64,000 bases of DNA from the NCBI GenBank assembly GCA_945952585.1, contig CAMFII010000001.1, forward strand, positions 1-64,000, in the 5' to 3' direction. Origin of the DNA: an uncultured Rhodobacter sp. Lineage in GTDB: Bacteria; Pseudomonadota; Alphaproteobacteria; Rhodobacterales; Rhodobacteraceae. The position numbers and the translations under genes were made by a program. Below, piece after piece: positions 60,914 through 64,000 of this stretch. The stretch's first letter is position 1. Every line of letters begins with the position of its first letter. The notes under the pieces were generated by a model. The model made no database searches. It was not told the DNA's origin and saw only the letters and a list, made by a program, of their open reading frames with translations.

Positions 60914-62566
60914 ATGATTCCCCGCCGTCTTGCCGCTTTCCTGACCTCGTTCACGGCGACGGGGCTGATCTTGGCCACCCTGTTTGCCGCCGCCTCGCTG
61001 ACGCCAAGCCTTGTGCCGCGCCATCCGGTTGTGCAGGGCGCCTTGACCGGCTTTACCCTTGGCGCGGGCTATGGGCTTGGCTGGGGGCTGCGCTATCTGT
61101 GGTTAGGGCTGAAGCTTCCGGTCATGGAAGAGCAGTCGCTCTGGCGGCTCAAGGCCACCGTGATCGCGCTTTGCAGCCTTGTCCTCATCGTCGCGCTGTG
61201 GAAGGCCGCCGGCTGGCAGAACCGCCTGCGCGAGGTCATGGACATGCCGCCCATCACCAGCGCAGGCCCGATCACCATTGCGCTTGTCGCGCTGGTCGTG
61301 TTCCTGATCCTGCTGGTTGTCGGGCGGCTGTTCCGCGGCCTGGTCCTTGGACTTTCAAAGCGACTTGCCCGATGGATCCCGGGGCCGGTCGCGGCAATCG
61401 TCGGCCTGGTTGTGACGGCACTCCTGTTCTGGAACATCGGCAGCGGTGTGATCGTGCATCAGGCCTTCCTTGCCTTCGACCGGGTCTATGCGAAGCTCGA
61501 TGCGACCTTTGAAGACGGCAGCCCGCAACCGACCGATCCGATGAAGACGGGAGGACCGGGATCCCTGCTGACCTGGGAGGGCCTCGGGCGCGCAGGGCGC
61601 GAGACCATCGCGGCCAAACCGGACAAGGCGATGATCGAGGCGATGACCGGCTTGCCGGCACAAGAGCCTTTGCGCGTCTATGTCGGGCTCAACTCGGCCA
61701 AAACGGTCGAGGAACGGGCGCAGCTGGCCCTGGACGAACTGATCCGCATAGGCGCCTTCGACCGGGCCAACCTTGTTATCGTAACCCCCACCGGAACCGG
61801 CTGGGTCGATCCCGAAGGCCAGTCCGCGCTGGAATACGTCCTGCATGGTGATGTCGCCAGCGTCTCGGTCCAGTATTCCTACCTGGCCAGCTGGCTCGCC
61901 CTTCTGGCCGATCCGACCTACGGGATCGAGACCGCGCGCGCGGTCTTCGCCAAGGTCTATGACCACTGGCACACCCTGCCCAAGGATCGCCGGCCGCGCC
62001 TGTACCTGAACGGGCTCAGCCTTGGCTCGTTCAACTCGGACCTCAGTCATGACCTCTTCCAGGTGATCGGCGATCCCTATCAGGGGGCGCTGTGGGTTGG
62101 CCCGCCCTTCCCCAGCCGCACCTGGAACAACGTCACCGCGCAACGCAACCCCGGCACACCCGCCTGGCTGCCCGAGTTCCGCGACGGCTCTGTGATCCGC
62201 TTCACTTCGCAGACGAACAAGCTGAATGACGCACCTGCGCCCTGGGGGCCGTACCGGATCATCTATCTGCAATATGCCTCGGATGCTGTGACCTTCTTCG
62301 ATCCCTATGCGCTCTGGCGGCGGCCTGCCTGGCTGCAACAACCGCTCGGGCCGGATGTCAGCCCGGATTTCAAATGGATCCCGGTGGTGACTTTCCTGCA
62401 GCTTGGCATCGACATCATGCTGGCGACGACCCCGCCGCTCGGACACGGCCACAGCTATGCCTTCCCGCACTACCTCGATGCCTGGGCTTCGCTGACAGAT
62501 GCGCCGGGCTGGACACCGGAGGGGCTTGAGGCGCTGAAGGCCAAGGTCGCGGCGGCGCGCAACTGA
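60914..62566 (+). CDS. Membrane-anchored alpha/beta hydrolase (PF10081/PF15420 type)
   Basis: A 550-residue protein. The N-terminal part has four membrane helices (up to about residue 190) and the C-terminal half is a hydrolase domain facing the cytoplasm or periplasm. The nucleophile elbow is LNGLSLGSFNSDL (Ser), with NLVIVTPTGTGWVDPE before it and HGHSYAFPHYLDAW holding a His after it. This fits the two Pfam alpha/beta-hydrolase families often annotated as an actinobacterial-type membrane protein. Start: ATG 60914, with GTG 60899 an alternative. It is followed by a LysE-type gene after one base. Substrate unknown. Confidence 0.85.
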   Translation: MIPRRLAAFLTSFTATGLILATLFAAASLTPSLVPRHPVVQGALTGFTLGAGYGLGWGLRYLWLGLKLPVMEEQSLWRLKATVIALCSLVLIVALWKAAGWQNRLREVMDMPPITSAGPITIALVALVVFLILLVVGRLFRGLVLGLSKRLARWIPGPVAAIVGLVVTALLFWNIGSGVIVHQAFLAFDRVYAKLDATFEDGSPQPTDPMKTGGPGSLLTWEGLGRAGRETIAAKPDKAMIEAMTGLPAQEPLRVYVGLNSAKTVEERAQLALDELIRIGAFDRANLVIVTPTGTGWVDPEGQSALEYVLHGDVASVSVQYSYLASWLALLADPTYGIETARAVFAKVYDHWHTLPKDRRPRLYLNGLSLGSFNSDLSHDLFQVIGDPYQGALWVGPPFPSRTWNNVTAQRNPGTPAWLPEFRDGSVIRFTSQTNKLNDAPAPWGPYRIIYLQYASDAVTFFDPYALWRRPAWLQQPLGPDVSPDFKWIPVVTFLQLGIDIMLATTPPLGHGHSYAFPHYLDAWASLTDAPGWTPEGLEALKAKVAAARN

Positions 62567-62567
62567 G

Positions 62568-63149
62568 ATGAGCGACCCGATGAGCCCGCTGGCCTTTGCG
62601 GCGACGCTTGCTGCCTTGCTGATCTCGCCAGGACCGACCAACACGCTGCTCGCCCTTGGCGGCGCGGCGCACGGCCTTTGGCGATCATCCGGCCTGACCA
62701 TCGCCGCCGTGACGGCCTACCTTTTGGTCGTGACGCCTCTGGCGCTGTTTGGCGGCAACTACCTGCAGGATCACGCCTTGCTCGCCGGGGCGGTAAAGGT
62801 GGTTGCCGCTTCCTGGGTGATCTACCTGGCCGTCCGGCTGTGGCAGACACCGCCCACGACCGGCCCCGACCGGACCGTCACGCCCGCCCGCATCTTCATC
62901 ACCACGCTGCTGAACCCCAAGGGGCTGATCATCGGGCTGGCGATCCTGCCCGCCACCGGCAGCCTTGCCGCCCTGCTGCCGTGGCTCGCCGGGCTGGCGG
63001 GGATCATCGTTGTCGCGTCGCTTCTCTGGATCGCGGCCGGGGCGACCCTTGGCCGGCTGACCGAAAGCGGACTGCCGCAGCCCCTTCGTCGCGGGGCCGC
63101 CGGCTATCTGGGCATCGTCGCGCTCGGCTTGGTCGCCTCTGCGCTTTAG
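62568..63149 (+). CDS. LysE-family amino acid exporter
   Basis: A 193-residue membrane protein with five or six helices. The pattern LLISPGPTNTLLALGGAAHG (first helix) and TTLLNPKGLIIGLAILPA (third) is that of the LysE/RhtB exporter family, which uses proton motive force to excrete amino acids or related compounds. It begins one base after the stop of the membrane-anchored hydrolase gene, so the two are coupled, and it overlaps the convergent OmpA-type gene by four bases. Confidence 0.88.
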   Translation: MSDPMSPLAFAATLAALLISPGPTNTLLALGGAAHGLWRSSGLTIAAVTAYLLVVTPLALFGGNYLQDHALLAGAVKVVAASWVIYLAVRLWQTPPTTGPDRTVTPARIFITTLLNPKGLIIGLAILPATGSLAALLPWLAGLAGIIVVASLLWIAAGATLGRLTESGLPQPLRRGAAGYLGIVALGLVASAL

Positions 63150-64000
63150 CTTCCATCCACAAGCCAGGTGATGTCCCTGACCGCCACGCGACGGTTCCGG
63201 GGTTCGTCCCCTTCCGAAGGGATCTTCAGATAGCGTTCGCCATAGCCCTGCACCACCAGGTTCTCCGGCGGGATGCCGAAGACCTGAGTCAGGGCAAGCG
63301 CCACCGACTCGGCCCGGCGGTCGGACAAGGCCAGATTGTAGGCGGCACTGCCGACGGCATCGGTGTGTCCCTCGATCAGGAAAAGCGACCGGGGATCATC
63401 GGCAATGATCTCGGACATGAGCTTTGCCAGTTGCCCCAGGCGACCCGCCTGTTCTGGCGGGATCGCGGAGGACGCCGTGGCGAAGGTGATGGGGCGCGGA
63501 CTGAGTTCCGGCGCCAGGGCGCGCAGTTCGGCAATACCCCGCACCTGGGCCAGGCTGTAGCGATCAAGCCCCGGCTGCTGCGCCTCGGCAAGACGGTTGC
63601 GCAGGTCCGCAAGATCGCTGTCCTCGAGCAGGCTGAGAGCAGGCACACGCGGCTTCGGCAGCCGCGACACATCGACAGGCTTCACCGGACGGGTGTCATC
63701 GATGATGCCGACGCGCTGGCCATTCGGAAAGACGATCTCGCGCCGAAGCACGCGACCGGTCGCATCGCGGACGGTTTCGACAGTGCTGCCATCCCCGCGC
63801 GCAATCGACGTCAGGGTCGAGCCGTCGGAATAGCGCTGCGTCGTCTCCACGACGCCGGGCTGGCGGAGCAGTGCATCGTCATCCTTCCAGACGGCAAGGT
63901 TGCCGTTGCCCTGATCGACAACGACCCGGTCCCCCGAATTCGCCACCACCCGGTTGTTCGCCACCATCATGCCCACGGCAACCGCGCCAAGCGCGACGAG
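63146..64000 (-). CDS. OmpA-family C-terminal domain protein, 5' end cut by the window edge
   Basis: At least 284 residues are visible, with the N-terminus outside the window; the frame stays open at the right edge. The first visible part, LVALGAVAVGMMVA, is the end of a membrane helix. A region of beta-type repeats (VVVDQGNGNLAVWKDD, DGSTLTSIARGDGSTVETV) precedes the OmpA-like domain, seen as FLIEGHTDAVGSAAYNLALSDRRAESVA and VQGYGERYLKIPSEGDEPRNRRV, which binds peptidoglycan. It is probably an envelope protein with an inner-membrane anchor. A GTG at 63976 is not a real start. Confidence 0.88.
   Translation of the reverse strand, partial: LVALGAVAVGMMVANNRVVANSGDRVVVDQGNGNLAVWKDDDALLRQPGVVETTQRYSDGSTLTSIARGDGSTVETVRDATGRVLRREIVFPNGQRVGIIDDTRPVKPVDVSRLPKPRVPALSLLEDSDLADLRNRLAEAQQPGLDRYSLAQVRGIAELRALAPELSPRPITFATASSAIPPEQAGRLGQLAKLMSEIIADDPRSLFLIEGHTDAVGSAAYNLALSDRRAESVALALTQVFGIPPENLVVQGYGERYLKIPSEGDEPRNRRVAVRDITWLVDGS

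Overview
This window looks like chromosomal core sequence from a GC-rich alphaproteobacterium, most likely Rhodobacterales (Rhodobacter/Paracoccus relatives). The grounds are the high-GC third codon positions, the phaZ/phaC-phaP-phaR polyhydroxybutyrate block with CTGC-N3-GCAG operators as described for Paracoccus PhaR, the large acidic protein at 19509 (which resembles a family I remember mainly from Rhodobacteraceae), and the order hflK-hflC-DUF2065-degP. I see 65 protein genes, two of them incomplete: a probable gene remnant at 26911 and an OmpA-type gene cut by the right edge. I see no rRNA, tRNA, CRISPR array, insertion sequence or prophage. No gap without a gene exceeds 300 bases; the longest (33546-33821) holds a short palindrome.

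Layout. 1-6.6 kb: amidase, RNA 2',3'-cyclic phosphodiesterase, histone-deacetylase-like hydrolase, periplasmic peroxidase, Nudix hydrolase, DUF1178, [2Fe-2S] ferredoxin, sulfotransferase and a peptidoglycan-binding lipoprotein. 6.6-12.7 kb: a leftward run rpiA-gor-hflK-hflC-DUF2065-degP, a membrane and envelope quality-control block. 12.8-14.8 kb: the Mn/Fe transporter mntH behind a Fur/Mur-like box, facing an EF-hand protein. 15-24.2 kb: glutathione transferase, serine dehydratase, a second sulfotransferase, an EamA transporter, thiamine pyrophosphokinase, the acidic protein, DUF2842, purA, and an HxlR regulator divergent from a membrane protein. 24.2-33.5 kb: secG, pyrG, a glycine-zipper lipoprotein, the remnant, PPK2, an ArnT-like membrane glycosyltransferase, rlmJ, a TerB-like protein and two solute-binding-type proteins without permeases.

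33.8-40 kb: a polyamine-type catabolic cluster with two glutamine-synthetase-like ligases, a class I glutamine amidotransferase, a PuuB-like oxidase and a PLP aminotransferase. 40-45.4 kb: the PHB block, where depolymerase (phaZ) and synthase (phaC) diverge and phasin and its repressor follow the synthase. The phasin promoter is unusually legible, with one PhaR site in its spacer and a second upstream. 45.4-54.8 kb: two alpha/beta hydrolases (one lacking its nucleophile), a Tag-like glycosylase, thrS, a cold shock protein, an ArsC/Spx-like protein, a NarL-type regulator divergent from a hybrid histidine kinase, and a CbiX-like chelatase. 54.9-59.5 kb: a second ligase/oxidase operon led by an XRE-cupin regulator. 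59.7-64 kb: a protein of the bacterial aeRF1-like (baeRF) family, a membrane-anchored alpha/beta hydrolase, a LysE exporter and the partial OmpA-family gene.

I do not see a clear new multi-gene system such as a defence island or a biosynthetic cluster. The items most worth following are the acidic two-ended protein, the baeRF-like protein, the nucleophile-less hydrolase beside the PHB genes, and the two parallel gamma-glutamylation loci, one of which may include a DegT-type aminotransferase.
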